Positions 1 through 7,849 of a DNA stretch of 64,000 nucleotides are shown here, piece after piece. Position 1 is the stretch's first letter; every line of letters begins with the position of its first letter. Under the pieces are notes generated by a model that worked only from the letters and a program-made list of their open reading frames with translations, was not told the DNA's origin and did not search any database. The stretch is from positions 115,223 to 179,222 of the forward strand of contig NZ_FCOU01000010.1 of NCBI RefSeq assembly GCF_900046475.1, written 5' to 3'. Origin of the DNA: Collinsella ihumii. GTDB taxonomy: Bacteria > Actinomycetota > Coriobacteriia > Coriobacteriales > Coriobacteriaceae. A program made the translations under genes and the position numbers.

Positions 1-919
1 TGGAGGCGAAGAAGCTCGACTCCTCCGGGAGCGTGCCGGAGTCGGACACCACGCAGAAGGCACTCGATTGCAGCTTGTTGTAGTCGTGGAAGCCCATGGG
101 CTCGTGCGTGCGCACAAGCGGATGCAGGGCGAACCCGGTGGCCTCCAAGCGCTTCCTGGAGCGCGGGTGACAGCTGTAGAGGACCGGTTTGCCGTACTCC
201 TCGGCGAGGGCGTTCACTGCGGAGAACAGGGAGAGGAAGCTCACGTCGTCGTCGATGTTCTCCTCGCGGTGGGCGGAGAGCAGGAAGTAGCCGCCCGGCT
301 CCAACCCCTCGCGCCCGAGCACGCCGGAGGCGTCGATCTTCCCGAGGTTCGCGGAGAGGACCTCGGCCATGGGGCTGCCCGTGACGAAGGTGCGCTCCGG
401 CGCGCAACCCGTGGCGGCGAGCCATCGCCTCGCGTGCTCTGAGTAGGCCATGTTCACATCGGAGATGACGTCCACTATCCTGCGGTTGGTCTCCTCGGGG
501 AGCCTCTCGTCCCGGCAGCAGTTGCCCGCCTCCATGTGGAAGATGGGGATATGCAGGCGCTTGGCCGGTATCGCCGACAGGCAGGAGTTGGTGTCGCCGA
601 GCACCAGCAGGGCGTCGGGTCTCACCTGGACCATGAGCTTGTAGGAGGCGTCAATGATGTTCCCGATGGTGGAGCCCAGGTCGTCGCCGACGGCGTCCAT
701 GTAGACGTCCGGGGACCCCAGCCCCAGCTCCTCGAAGAAGATGCCGTTCAGGGTCCAGTCGTAGTTCTGCCCCGTGTGCGCCAGCAGGGTGTCGAAGTGC
801 CTGCGGCATTTCTTGATCACCTCAGACAGGCGGATCACCTCGGGCCGCGTGCCCACGATGACCAGCAGCTTCAGACGGCCATCTTCCCTGAACGCAGCCT
901 TCGGACAGCTATCCATCAT
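1..919 (-). CDS. capG: UDP-N-acetylglucosamine 2-epimerase, non-hydrolysing (WecB/CapG type), 3' end beyond window
   Basis: Interconverts UDP-HexNAc epimers at C2; in the CapE/CapF/CapG route it makes the last step to UDP-N-acetyl-L-fucosamine in the cytoplasm. The N-terminus shows the Rossmann strand VIVGTRPEVIRLS, then HTGQNYD, HMEAGNCCRDERLPEE and, at the window edge, SDSGTLPEES, all hallmarks of the WecB family. About 306 codons are visible and the frame is open at base 1. Two ATGs (919 and 916) follow a GAGG box; a further in-frame ATG at 940 lies against the end of the TIR gene. It is the last visible gene of the minus-strand polysaccharide operon and is separated from its pathway partner capF by two unrelated genes. 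Confidence 0.88.
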   Translation of the reverse strand, partial: MMDSCPKAAFREDGRLKLLVIVGTRPEVIRLSEVIKKCRRHFDTLLAHTGQNYDWTLNGIFFEELGLGSPDVYMDAVGDDLGSTIGNIIDASYKLMVQVRPDALLVLGDTNSCLSAIPAKRLHIPIFHMEAGNCCRDERLPEETNRRIVDVISDVNMAYSEHARRWLAATGCAPERTFVTGSPMAEVLSANLGKIDASGVLGREGLEPGGYFLLSAHREENIDDDVSFLSLFSAVNALAEEYGKPVLYSCHPRSRKRLEATGFALHPLVRTHEPMGFHDYNKLQSSAFCVVSDSGTLPEESSFFAS

Positions 920-941
920 CGCCTCACTTCGATTCGTCATG

Positions 942-1631
942 CTAGATTTCCACGGACTTGGAGATCATGAAGGACCCGATGTCATCGCGCCTCTTATACG
1001 CGTCCCCTATGTGGCGGTCCATATCCGCGATGAAGTCCGACCATCTCACCGCCTTGATATAGGACACATCCCCCACCCAGTACCCGTCGTTCGAGCACGG
1101 GACAGTCTCGGCGTCGACCCTGTTGAACTTGTTCCTCCGCAGGATGCCGAACAGCGTCCCCGTCCGGTGCTCGGTGCACGCCTTCGGGCAGCACGGAAGG
1201 CTATGGAGGTAGTAGTCGTAGCTCCCCGACGAATCGGGGAGGACGACGGCGAGCATGGCGTTGGTCCTGCTCGTCACAGGGTTTCCCTCCGAGTCGCGGC
1301 GCGACGTCTCCTTCAGCGAATACGAGATCTCCCACGGGATCCACTGGTCCCGGTCGGGCTTCGAGCCGTCCCTCATGCCGGGTGAGATCATGACGATGGC
1401 GAGGGAGCTGTCGTAGATCTTGTCCTTAAGACTCTCCCATATGGCCCCGTCGCTCAGCGCGGAGAGGTCCTCCCCGTCGTGCTCGCCCTTGAAGATGTGG
1501 GAGGTCGTGCCCAGCCTGTCCTCGATCTCGTTTACGTAATCGCGTACGGTGGTCCTCCTCGGATAGCTCCTGACCATGAACTCGACGTCGTCGTCGGCGT
1601 ACTTGTACGACACGAAGATCTTCCTGCCCAC
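942..1631 (-). CDS. TIR-like (DUF1863/MTH538, ThsB-like) domain protein
   Basis: A 229-residue single-domain protein. It opens with the TIR strand KIFVSYKYADDD, followed by a helix ending WESLKDKIYDSSLAIVMISPG and then WIPWEISYSL, where Glu101 sits at the position of the catalytic Glu of TIR NADases. This order matches the DUF1863 family that includes ThsB of Thoeris anti-phage systems; family TIRs cleave NAD or make cyclic-ADP-ribose-like signals. Start is GTG 7 nt after the small membrane-protein gene, so the two are probably cotranscribed. No ThsA (SIR2 or macro effector) is visible. It has no obvious role in polysaccharide synthesis. Family assignment is by eye; activity is inference. Confidence 0.75.
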   Translation of the reverse strand: MGRKIFVSYKYADDDVEFMVRSYPRRTTVRDYVNEIEDRLGTTSHIFKGEHDGEDLSALSDGAIWESLKDKIYDSSLAIVMISPGMRDGSKPDRDQWIPWEISYSLKETSRRDSEGNPVTSRTNAMLAVVLPDSSGSYDYYLHSLPCCPKACTEHRTGTLFGILRRNKFNRVDAETVPCSNDGYWVGDVSYIKAVRWSDFIADMDRHIGDAYKRRDDIGSFMISKSVEI

Positions 1632-1638
1632 GGTCTTA

Positions 1639-2076
1639 TCACATCCCCAGAAGCAGCGAGGCGGCGACGCAGATCGCCGCCGTGACGGAATAGAACCCCG
1701 CGACCGACCAGCTCAGGTACGCGTCCCTGCGCCTCGTGCCGTCGACGACGCTGGGCGCGGGCGGCAGCATGTCCGTCGGGTAATTGCCCGCACGGTCCTC
1801 GTCGATGATCCTGTAGAGGACCCGGTAGCGCCGCTCCAGCTGGAGGTAGCCGCTGTCGAACGCCGAGAACGCGGCCGCCATCGCGGCGACGACGGCTGGG
1901 CACGCCCAAGGGAGGTCCGGGCCCTCCTGGTGGAAGAGGGCGAGCACCGCGGCGGCGAGGGCGCAGAACGCCGCCTTGGCGGCGCAGGAGCAGTTCGCCA
2001 TCCTGGCTATATTCGATTGGGCGAAACCGAGGTACGCGGCCTTGTCGCGGAGCTTCCAGCCGATCCTGCGCCCCAC
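1639..2076 (-). CDS. small membrane protein (three hydrophobic segments) paired with the TIR-like gene
   Basis: A 145-residue protein starting at GTG, fixed by a GAGGAGG box that overlaps the last codons of capF 7 nt upstream. Hydrophobic segments lie at about residues 32-48, 57-73 and 123-143. Between the second and third is a charged stretch with YLQLERRYRVLYRIIDEDR. This layout recalls the small 2TM to 4TM effectors (SLATT/S-4TM type) that accompany nucleotide-signal defence genes, where the membrane protein is the pore-forming executor. I do not recognise the exact family. The gap to the TIR gene is 7 nt and to capF 2 nt, so all are on one transcript. Role as effector of the TIR protein is inference. 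Confidence 0.65.
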   Translation of the reverse strand: MGRRIGWKLRDKAAYLGFAQSNIARMANCSCAAKAAFCALAAAVLALFHQEGPDLPWACPAVVAAMAAAFSAFDSGYLQLERRYRVLYRIIDEDRAGNYPTDMLPPAPSVVDGTRRRDAYLSWSVAGFYSVTAAICVAASLLLGM

Positions 2077-2078
2077 GG

Positions 2079-3269
2079 CTACACCTCCTCGTAGAACGTG
2101 TCGGGCCTCTCCGGGTCGAACGGCTCGCTCGCCCACATGACGGTGACGAGGTCGTCGGTCTCCGAGAGATTGGTTATCGAGTGGGTCATCCCCGGCGCCA
2201 TCTCCACGACGACGGGCTCGGAGCCCGAGACGCGGTACTCGTCGACGGGGAACGGGCGCCCGTCGGGTCCGAGACCCACCCGGCGAAGCCGGATGAGCGC
2301 GTCGCCGGAGACGACGAGGAACTTCTCCCACTTCCGGTGGTGCCAGTGGTTGCCCTTTGTGACGCCCGGCCCCGAGACGTTCACGGAGACCTGGCCGCGC
2401 TCCGGCGTGCGCAGGAACTCGGTGAACGAGCCGCGCTCGTCGCGGTTGGCGCGGAGAGGGTACGCGAGGGAGCCCTCCCCGTAGTAGCTCAGGAACGTCG
2501 CGTGGAGCCTCTTGCTGAACGACCCCTCCGCCTGGTCCGGCACGGAGAGGTCCGAGCGGGAGTCGCGGAAGCCCTCCAGCATCGAGACGATCTCCCCGAG
2601 CGTCGCCCGGTCCGTGGGGCCCGCCTGGCAGAGGCCGTCGGGCCCGGGCCGCACGTTGCCCAGCAGCAGCTCCAGCATGCACGCTACGAGGTCGTCGATG
2701 TGCAGCAGCTCGAGCTCGACCGAGGGGTCGGAGACATGGAACTCCCGGCCGTTGGCGATGGCGTCGCAGAACGTGGCGACCGCCGAGTTGTACCTGGGGC
2801 GGCACCACTTGCCGTAGAGGTTGGGGAACCGGTAGATGTACACGGGGGCGCCGGTGCGCTCGGAGTAGTCCCGGAGCAGCCTCTCCCCCGCGAGCTTGGA
2901 CTCGCCGTAGGCCGACCCGGCGTAGCGCCCCTCGAGGGAGGCCTGCACGGAGCTCGAGAGCATGACCGGGCAGCGGTTTCCGTGGTGCTCGAGCAGGCCC
3001 AGCAGCTCCGAGGCGAACCCGCGGTTGCCGCTCATGAAGTCGGCGGGGTCCTCCGGCCGGTTCACGCCGGCGAGGTTGTACACGAAGTCCGCCTCGGAGC
3101 AGTACAGAGAGAGCTCCTCGCGCGTCCCGTCGACGTCGTACTCGCACACGGTGAGCGGCAGGAGGCCCCGGTAGCGCTCGCGGCGGTCCTTCCCGTCGCG
3201 GATGGTCTTCAGGGACTCGCAGAGGTTGCGCCCGACGAAGCCCTTGGCGCCGGTGACGAGGACCTTCAT
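2079..3269 (-). CDS. capF: CapF-type bifunctional reductase/epimerase (SDR plus cupin)
   Basis: 396 residues. An N-terminal NAD(P)-binding SDR domain begins MKVLVTGAKGFVGRNL and carries SAYGESKLAGE with the YxxxK pair; a C-terminal cupin shows GNHWHHRKWEKFLVVSG. CapF proteins have exactly this fusion: the cupin epimerises and the SDR domain reduces the CapE product to UDP-6-deoxy-L-talose-type HexNAc, which CapG then epimerises. Start ATG overlaps the capE stop by one base (TGATG), indicating translational coupling. The cognate capG lies 1.2 kb downstream, after the membrane protein and TIR genes. Confidence 0.92.
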   Translation of the reverse strand: MKVLVTGAKGFVGRNLCESLKTIRDGKDRRERYRGLLPLTVCEYDVDGTREELSLYCSEADFVYNLAGVNRPEDPADFMSGNRGFASELLGLLEHHGNRCPVMLSSSVQASLEGRYAGSAYGESKLAGERLLRDYSERTGAPVYIYRFPNLYGKWCRPRYNSAVATFCDAIANGREFHVSDPSVELELLHIDDLVACMLELLLGNVRPGPDGLCQAGPTDRATLGEIVSMLEGFRDSRSDLSVPDQAEGSFSKRLHATFLSYYGEGSLAYPLRANRDERGSFTEFLRTPERGQVSVNVSGPGVTKGNHWHHRKWEKFLVVSGDALIRLRRVGLGPDGRPFPVDEYRVSGSEPVVVEMAPGMTHSITNLSETDDLVTVMWASEPFDPERPDTFYEEV

Positions 3270-4315
3270 CACTGCACCGCCTCGCCCTCGCGGCCCTCGA
3301 GGGCCAGCTGGACGTACTCGGCGGTCCTGATCTTCTCGACGGTCCCCGCCACATCGAGCCTTCGGGTGTTGTGGCTCGTATAGGAGTCGTCGGCCTGCGT
3401 CCGCACGGAGCCCACAGTGAACCTGTCGTAGTTGAGGTCGCGCGTGTCCGCCGACACGCGGAAGTACTCCCCCATGTCCTCGGCGCGCAGCATCTCCTCG
3501 CGCGTCATGAGGGTCTCGAAGAGCTTCTCGCCGTGGCGCGTCCCGATGACGCGGGTGCCCGTGCGCCCGAAGAGCTCCTGCACCGCCTCGGCGAGGTCGC
3601 CGACGGTGGCGGCGGGCGCCTTCTGGATGAACAGGTCGCCGGGGTTCGCGTGCTCGAAGGCGAACCGCACGAGGTCGACCGCCTCGTCGAGGTTCATGAG
3701 GAAGCGGGTCATGGCGGGGTCGGTCACCGTGACGGGCTCGTCGGCCTTGATCTGCTTGATGAAGAGGGGTATGACCGAGCCACGGGAGCACATGACGTTG
3801 CCGTACCTCGTACAGCAGATGGTGGTACGGCCGGCGCCGTTGCGGGCGTTGGCGTAGATGATGGACTCCATCATGGCTTTGGACTTGCCCATAGCGTTGA
3901 TAGGGTAGGCGGCCTTGTCGGTGGACAGGCACACCACGCGCTCCACGCCCGCGTCGATGGCGGCGTGCAGGACGTTGTCCGTGCCGATGACGTTGGTCCT
4001 CACCGCTTCCATCGGGAAGAACTCGCAGGAGGGTACCTGCTTCAGGGCAGCCGCGTGGAACACGTAGTCCACCCCGCGCATGGCGTCCGCCACGCTCCTG
4101 GGGTCGCGCACGTCACCGATGAAGAAGCGCACCTTGCCGGCGTGCTCGGGCGAGCGCTCCTGCAACCTGTGCCGCATGTCGTCCTGCTTCTTCTCGTCGC
4201 GGCTGAAGACGCGGATCTCGCCGACGTCGCTCTCCAGGAAGTGCTTGAGCACGGTGTTGCCGAAGCTGCCCGTGCCGCCGGTAATCATGAGTGTCCTGCC
4301 CTCGAAGGCGCTCAT
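3269..4315 (-). CDS. capE: UDP-N-acetylglucosamine 4,6-dehydratase/5-epimerase (CapE/FnlA type)
   Basis: 348 residues with no membrane segments, so the soluble CapE/FlaA1 class rather than the long membrane-bound WbgZ class. The glycine-rich TGGTGSFGN loop starts the Rossmann fold, and the active-site segment reads STDKAAYPINAMGKSK, with Met-Lys replacing Tyr-Lys as in FlaA1-type dehydratases. It performs the first step toward UDP-L-FucNAc. I chose the ATG at 4315, which overlaps the upstream gene's stop (ATGA), over upstream in-frame starts that would give a non-homologous extension. Confidence 0.92.
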   Translation of the reverse strand: MSAFEGRTLMITGGTGSFGNTVLKHFLESDVGEIRVFSRDEKKQDDMRHRLQERSPEHAGKVRFFIGDVRDPRSVADAMRGVDYVFHAAALKQVPSCEFFPMEAVRTNVIGTDNVLHAAIDAGVERVVCLSTDKAAYPINAMGKSKAMMESIIYANARNGAGRTTICCTRYGNVMCSRGSVIPLFIKQIKADEPVTVTDPAMTRFLMNLDEAVDLVRFAFEHANPGDLFIQKAPAATVGDLAEAVQELFGRTGTRVIGTRHGEKLFETLMTREEMLRAEDMGEYFRVSADTRDLNYDRFTVGSVRTQADDSYTSHNTRRLDVAGTVEKIRTAEYVQLALEGREGEAVQ

Positions 4316-5088
4316 CTGCTTCCCTTCCTTCGCTTCGCGCCCGTGAGCTGGTACGCGATGAACTTCGTGTTGGTCACTGCATATCGCTTGAAGAGCCTTC
4401 TCGGCTCCTGGACGAGGCGGTAGAGCCATTCGAACCCAATGTCCTGCATCCAGCGCGGCGCCTCCGGGACGCGACCCGCGAGCACGTTGAAAGCGCCGCC
4501 CACCCCGACCATGAGGGCGGGCACCCGTCCTCTGAGCTCATGGCAGAGCACCTCCTGGCGCGGAGCGCCCAGGGCGACCCATAGGAAGTCGGCCCCGGAC
4601 TCCGCGACCCGCCCGCACAGGGCGTCCTTCTCCCCTTCGGCGAGCGGCCGGAAGACCGACGGCTCCATGCCTACAATCGCAAGACCCGGATAGGCGCCCT
4701 CCAGCGAGAAGCGCAGCGCGTCCAGCGTCTGCTGCCGGTCCCCGTAGAAGTAGTGGCCCCATCCGCGCGACGGCGACATGGCGAAGATCTCGCGCATGAG
4801 GTCCGGGCCGGTGACCCTGTCCATGGACGGGACCTCCCTGCGCCCCACCACAGACAGGGGCTTCCCGTCGGGCAGCGACATGACCGAGCCTGCCTGGACC
4901 TCCCAGTAGACGGGGTCGTCGTGCGCCATGACGCAGGTGTGGGCGTTCGAGACGCAGACGTAGGAGCCCTTGATGGCGGGCAGGTTCCGATCAATGAAAG
5001 AAAGGCAGTCGTTCATATTGGTCGCCGTGATGGGAACGCCGATGACGTCCACGCGTCGGGGCTGCTTACATGCAGGAATTCGACCCAT
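4312..5088 (-). CDS. WecG/TagA/CpsF family glycosyltransferase
   Basis: 258 residues. The family core is visible: SNAHTCVMAHDDPVYWEVQ, PDGKPLSVVGRR, the GWGHYFYGDR segment, and FLWVALGAPRQEVLCHE (the ALGxPxQE signature). These enzymes add a HexNAc or ManNAc residue to an undecaprenyl-linked first sugar at the cytoplasmic membrane face, second step of repeat-unit assembly. It lies 3 nt after the sugar transferase and overlaps capE by 4 nt. The C-terminal basic tail (TGAKRRKGSR) is typical for membrane association in this family. Confidence 0.93.
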   Translation of the reverse strand: MGRIPACKQPRRVDVIGVPITATNMNDCLSFIDRNLPAIKGSYVCVSNAHTCVMAHDDPVYWEVQAGSVMSLPDGKPLSVVGRREVPSMDRVTGPDLMREIFAMSPSRGWGHYFYGDRQQTLDALRFSLEGAYPGLAIVGMEPSVFRPLAEGEKDALCGRVAESGADFLWVALGAPRQEVLCHELRGRVPALMVGVGGAFNVLAGRVPEAPRWMQDIGFEWLYRLVQEPRRLFKRYAVTNTKFIAYQLTGAKRRKGSR

Positions 5089-5091
5089 CGA

Positions 5092-5886
5092 TCAATGCGC
5101 CCCCTTCCCAGTGCACACCACTGCTATCGTCTGGAGGATGAGGACGAGGTCAGTCTTGACTCCGCGTCTCGCGATGTAGCCGAGGTCGAGCCTCACCATG
5201 TCGTCGAAATCGAGGTTGGAGCGCCCTCCCACCTGCCAGGGGCCGGTGAGGCCGGGCTTCACGGCGAGGCGCTGCATGGCCCACTCGTCGTACTGCTCCA
5301 CCTCGCGGGGCAGCGGCGGCCTCGGGCCCACCACCGACATCTGGCCCAGCAGGACGTTGGCGAACTGCGGGAACTCGTCGATGGAGTGCCTCCTTATGAA
5401 GTGGCCGATCCTCGTGACCCTGGGGTCGTCTGCCATCTTGAACATGGGGCCCTCGACCTCGTTCTTGTCGAGCAGGGACTCCAGCTGCCTGTCGGCGTCC
5501 TTCACCATGCTCCTGAACTTCCACATGGTGAACTCCCTCGGCTTCCCGTTCGGCCCGATGCGCCCCACGCGCTTCTGGCCGTACAGCGGCCAGCCCGGCG
5601 AATCCAGGCGGATGGCGACGCAGAGGATTATCGAAGGGACCAGAGCGACCAGGATCACGGCCAGGCTGAAGACGATGTCGAACGCGCGCTTCACAACCCG
5701 GTACCCGAGCCTGGAGCGGTCCCAGGCCTCGGCGCTCCTCATGAGCGAGTAGCGCTTGCCCTTGCGGGCGTCCTTCCTCGCGCGCTCGCGCGTACCGGAA
5801 ACCGGCACCCGCACCTCAGCTGGAACCACAAGGCTGCCCTCGCCTCGCGCCTCCCCTATTCGATTCTCATCAGTTAGATCCGACAC
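5092..5886 (-). CDS. undecaprenyl-phosphate sugar phosphotransferase (priming glycosyltransferase)
   Basis: 264 residues. After a basic cytoplasmic N-terminus of about 60 residues there is one hydrophobic re-entrant segment (VVKRAFDIVFSLAVILVALV...), then the bacterial sugar transferase core: KRVGRIGPNG, FTMWKFRSM, DPRVTRIGHFIRRHSIDEFPQ, GQMSVVGPRPPLP and KPGLTGPWQVGGRS. This is the monotopic phosphoglycosyl transferase fold that loads the first sugar-1-phosphate onto undecaprenyl phosphate. It lacks the four-helix N-terminal module of WbaP. First structural gene after the two NusG-like regulators, 27 nt downstream of loaP. Confidence 0.94.
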   Translation of the reverse strand: MSDLTDENRIGEARGEGSLVVPAEVRVPVSGTRERARKDARKGKRYSLMRSAEAWDRSRLGYRVVKRAFDIVFSLAVILVALVPSIILCVAIRLDSPGWPLYGQKRVGRIGPNGKPREFTMWKFRSMVKDADRQLESLLDKNEVEGPMFKMADDPRVTRIGHFIRRHSIDEFPQFANVLLGQMSVVGPRPPLPREVEQYDEWAMQRLAVKPGLTGPWQVGGRSNLDFDDMVRLDLGYIARRGVKTDLVLILQTIAVVCTGKGAH

Positions 5887-5913
5887 ACTCGACCCAACGT
5901 GGATACACGACCG

Positions 5914-6435
5914 TCAGCGCTTGCTCACGATCTCCAACCCGACCCGAATCCTCTTCACCCGGCCGAGCATCGGCACTTCCAGATCTGCCTCGCGCTTGTG
6001 GCGGTCGATCTTCTTGATCTCGAACTCGTGGCCCTTCAGGGGCCCGCGCAACACGATGACCCGGTCGCCCTCGATGACGCCCGAGCTCATCCTCACCACG
6101 TGCTCGTCGAGGTCCGCGTAGCGCGTGAGCCACGCGACCTCGTCGGCAGAAAGCGGCATGAACTTCTCCCCTTCCGCACCCAGCAGGCGGGCGAACACCG
6201 GTGCCGCGCGCAGCCGCTCGAGCACCGTCTCCGGGCAGCGCGTCTGCACGAACACGTAGCCCGGCAGAAGTCTGAGGCTCACGGTCCGCCACTCGCCACG
6301 CTGCGCCCGCAGCGCCTCGTAGGACGGCGTGAAGACGTCCTCGGCGGCGTCGCCGAGCGCGCGCTCGAGCAGTCGGCACATCCGGTCCTCGGTGCCGGAG
6401 CGCACCTGGACCACGTAGAGCTTCGCTTGCGCCAT
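5914..6435 (-). CDS. loaP: NusG-like antiterminator (LoaP family)
   Basis: 173 residues: an N-terminal NGN domain (KLYVVQVRSGTEDRM, LLPGYVFVQT) and a C-terminal KOW domain (GVIEGDRVIVLRGPLKGHEFEIKKIDRHKREADLEV). NusG paralogs of this kind (LoaP, RfaH, UpxY) act at one long polysaccharide operon to stop early termination; LoaP is the Gram-positive version. Start ATG at 6435 follows a GGGGG box; upstream in-frame codons are non-homologous. Its place just before the priming transferase supports a role on this operon. The housekeeping NusG is not in this window. Confidence 0.88.
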   Translation of the reverse strand: MAQAKLYVVQVRSGTEDRMCRLLERALGDAAEDVFTPSYEALRAQRGEWRTVSLRLLPGYVFVQTRCPETVLERLRAAPVFARLLGAEGEKFMPLSADEVAWLTRYADLDEHVVRMSSGVIEGDRVIVLRGPLKGHEFEIKKIDRHKREADLEVPMLGRVKRIRVGLEIVSKR

Positions 6436-6641
6436 AGGACCCCCTGGGTTCGTATGGCCGGGCCGCCCCGCACCGACTGCACGGCACATGGGAAGATATT
6501 CATGCCCTCGCTGGATCCGCCAACGCGATACGCGACGATTGCCGGCCGGAAGGATTGTTCTTATGCAGGGCAGCTCCCTGCGCGCGCCCCGCGGGCTATG
6601 TCCCCGTGGGGCGCGCGAAAGAAGCTGCAAGCTCGGAGCCG

Positions 6642-7241
6642 CTAGGTCTTGATGGGCACATCTATGGCCATCAACTCCGAGAAGCCCCCGAGGGCGCTAT
6701 CGCCCACGTCCACCATGCAGCGCCTGCGGTGACGGTCCACGTCGCGCACGTGCGCCTCCTGGCCCATAAGCGGGCCTTCGGTCACGTGCAGGATGCCGTC
6801 CTCGATCACCGCGGTGGAGCCCCGCAGCACGTGGCGCTCGTCCATGCTGTGCGCGAACCACGTCTGGGCCGCGGGCGACAGCGGCATCCAGGCGCGGCCG
6901 TCCGCTCCGCAGAGCTCGGCGTGGGTGTTGGTGCCTGCAAGCTGCTTGTACAGCGCCGCCGGGTCCGCGGTCACCGCAAAGGCGTAGCCCCGGTACGCGG
7001 GGATCGTCTGCAGCGACCATGCTCCCCCGCGCTTGAACCAGCGCTCTTTCTTAATACAGAAGCAGTCGGTCAGGATGTCGCGCGGCGTAAGGCGCAGCAG
7101 CTTCTCGCACGTGGCGTCCTCCGCGCCCTCACGGACCCTGAGGAGGTACCAGCGCTCACTGCCGCGCGGTACGCGGCGCCCGCACGGGAGGCCCATGGCC
7201 ATGCGCGACGCGCGCTTGACCTGCGTCTGTGCGACGACCAT
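6642..7241 (-). CDS. second NusG-like (NGN domain) transcription elongation paralog
   Basis: 199 residues with ERWYLLRVREGAEDATCEKL at the N-terminus (NGN strand) and IEDGILHVTEGPLMGQEAHVRDVDRHRRRCMVDV near the C-terminus (KOW-like). It is more diverged than the downstream loaP, with which it shares domain order and the DRHRR motif. Start ATG at 7241 is set by a strong GGGAGGG box; an upstream extension would run into the operator-like palindrome. Being first in the operon, it may regulate it or act jointly with LoaP. Tandem NusG paralogs recall UpxY/UpxZ-style regulatory pairs, although UpxZ is not NusG-like. Function is inference. Confidence 0.75.
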   Translation of the reverse strand: MVVAQTQVKRASRMAMGLPCGRRVPRGSERWYLLRVREGAEDATCEKLLRLTPRDILTDCFCIKKERWFKRGGAWSLQTIPAYRGYAFAVTADPAALYKQLAGTNTHAELCGADGRAWMPLSPAAQTWFAHSMDERHVLRGSTAVIEDGILHVTEGPLMGQEAHVRDVDRHRRRCMVDVGDSALGGFSELMAIDVPIKT

Positions 7242-7281
7242 TCCGACCCTCCCTTGTCCGTGTCCGCCTGCGCGCAAAGCG

Positions 7282-7300
7282 CAAAAAGGTACACCTTTTG
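7282..7300. promoter_or_regulatory. operator-like imperfect palindrome, copy 1
   Basis: CAAAAAGGTACACCTTTTG is a near-perfect palindrome lying 41 bp upstream of the first NusG-like start, within the 5' leader. It matches the second copy at 7410-7427 (consensus AAAAGGTRYAYNTTTTG). Two copies flanking the presumed promoter suggest a repressor site for the polysaccharide operon; no cognate regulator can be named. Confidence 0.5.
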
Positions 7301-7382
7301 AGGAGGGTCGAATTAACAAACGCTAAGGTCAGCGCCGCTATGTGAAACTGCGGTTTCTTTACACGCCGCCCCTCAACGATGT

Positions 7383-7427
7383 GTATAATTGGGTCGAACG
7401 TAAGTGTTTCAAAAGGTATACATTTTG
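7383..7427 (-). promoter_or_regulatory. putative operon promoter overlapped by palindrome copy 2
   Basis: On the minus strand TTGAAA (7412-7407) and TTATAC (7388-7383) are separated by 18 bp, a plausible -35/-10 pair for the polysaccharide operon. The palindrome CAAAAGGTATACATTTTG (7410-7427) covers the -35 box. The same bases read TATAAT on the plus strand (7384-7389), so divergent use is possible. Leader length to the first gene would be about 135 nt. Confidence 0.45.
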
Positions 7428-7816
7428 ACGAAGGTCATACCCTTGCTGACCTGCGGAGTATGGCTTAAGGCAGCGTGCCCGCTCGCCCCGAAGGCTCGTT
7501 ACGATCCCTTACCAACACTTCGCAGACTGCGCACAAATGGGGTCTAAGGCAACACGAATGGCTGCGCGTCTCGTGTTTTACTGGCACCCGCACCGACAGC
7601 ATCCCATGCCCGGCGTAACACGGCCGAGCCTCACCGGGTCCAAGCTTGCACCTTTGCTTCCTGGCAGATCGGCTCATCGCAGACCGAACTGATCGTGTGT
7701 ACCCTATCGCCCGACATCGAGATGAATAAACTCCCCTTGGACGTGGTACACTAGCAATGCATAAGCAAAGCCCGTCCTTTGTCAACGGGAGCGCGGGCGG
7801 CGCGGTGTTTTGACTG
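7428..7816. other. intergenic region without recognisable gene
   Basis: About 390 bp between the operon promoter and the small convergent unit. Open frames here lack a ribosome site and resemble no family. I see no tRNA, riboswitch or repeat shared with other parts of the window. Confidence 0.4.
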
Positions 7817-7842
7817 AGGAGCCTGACTGCAATCAGGCTCCT
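7817..7842. terminator. perfect 10-bp stem hairpin downstream of the 42-codon gene
   Basis: AGGAGCCTGA and TCAGGCTCCT pair perfectly around a 6-nt loop. The short T tract lies on the plus-strand side, so it may terminate a plus-strand RNA as well as close the minus-strand unit ending at 7850. Confidence 0.6.
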
Positions 7843-7849
7843 TTCGTGT

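Noticed and set aside
7465..7785. 106-codon minus-strand open frame upstream of the polysaccharide operon
   Set aside because: No ribosome site, Cys/Arg-rich composition typical of out-of-frame high-GC DNA, no family resemblance.
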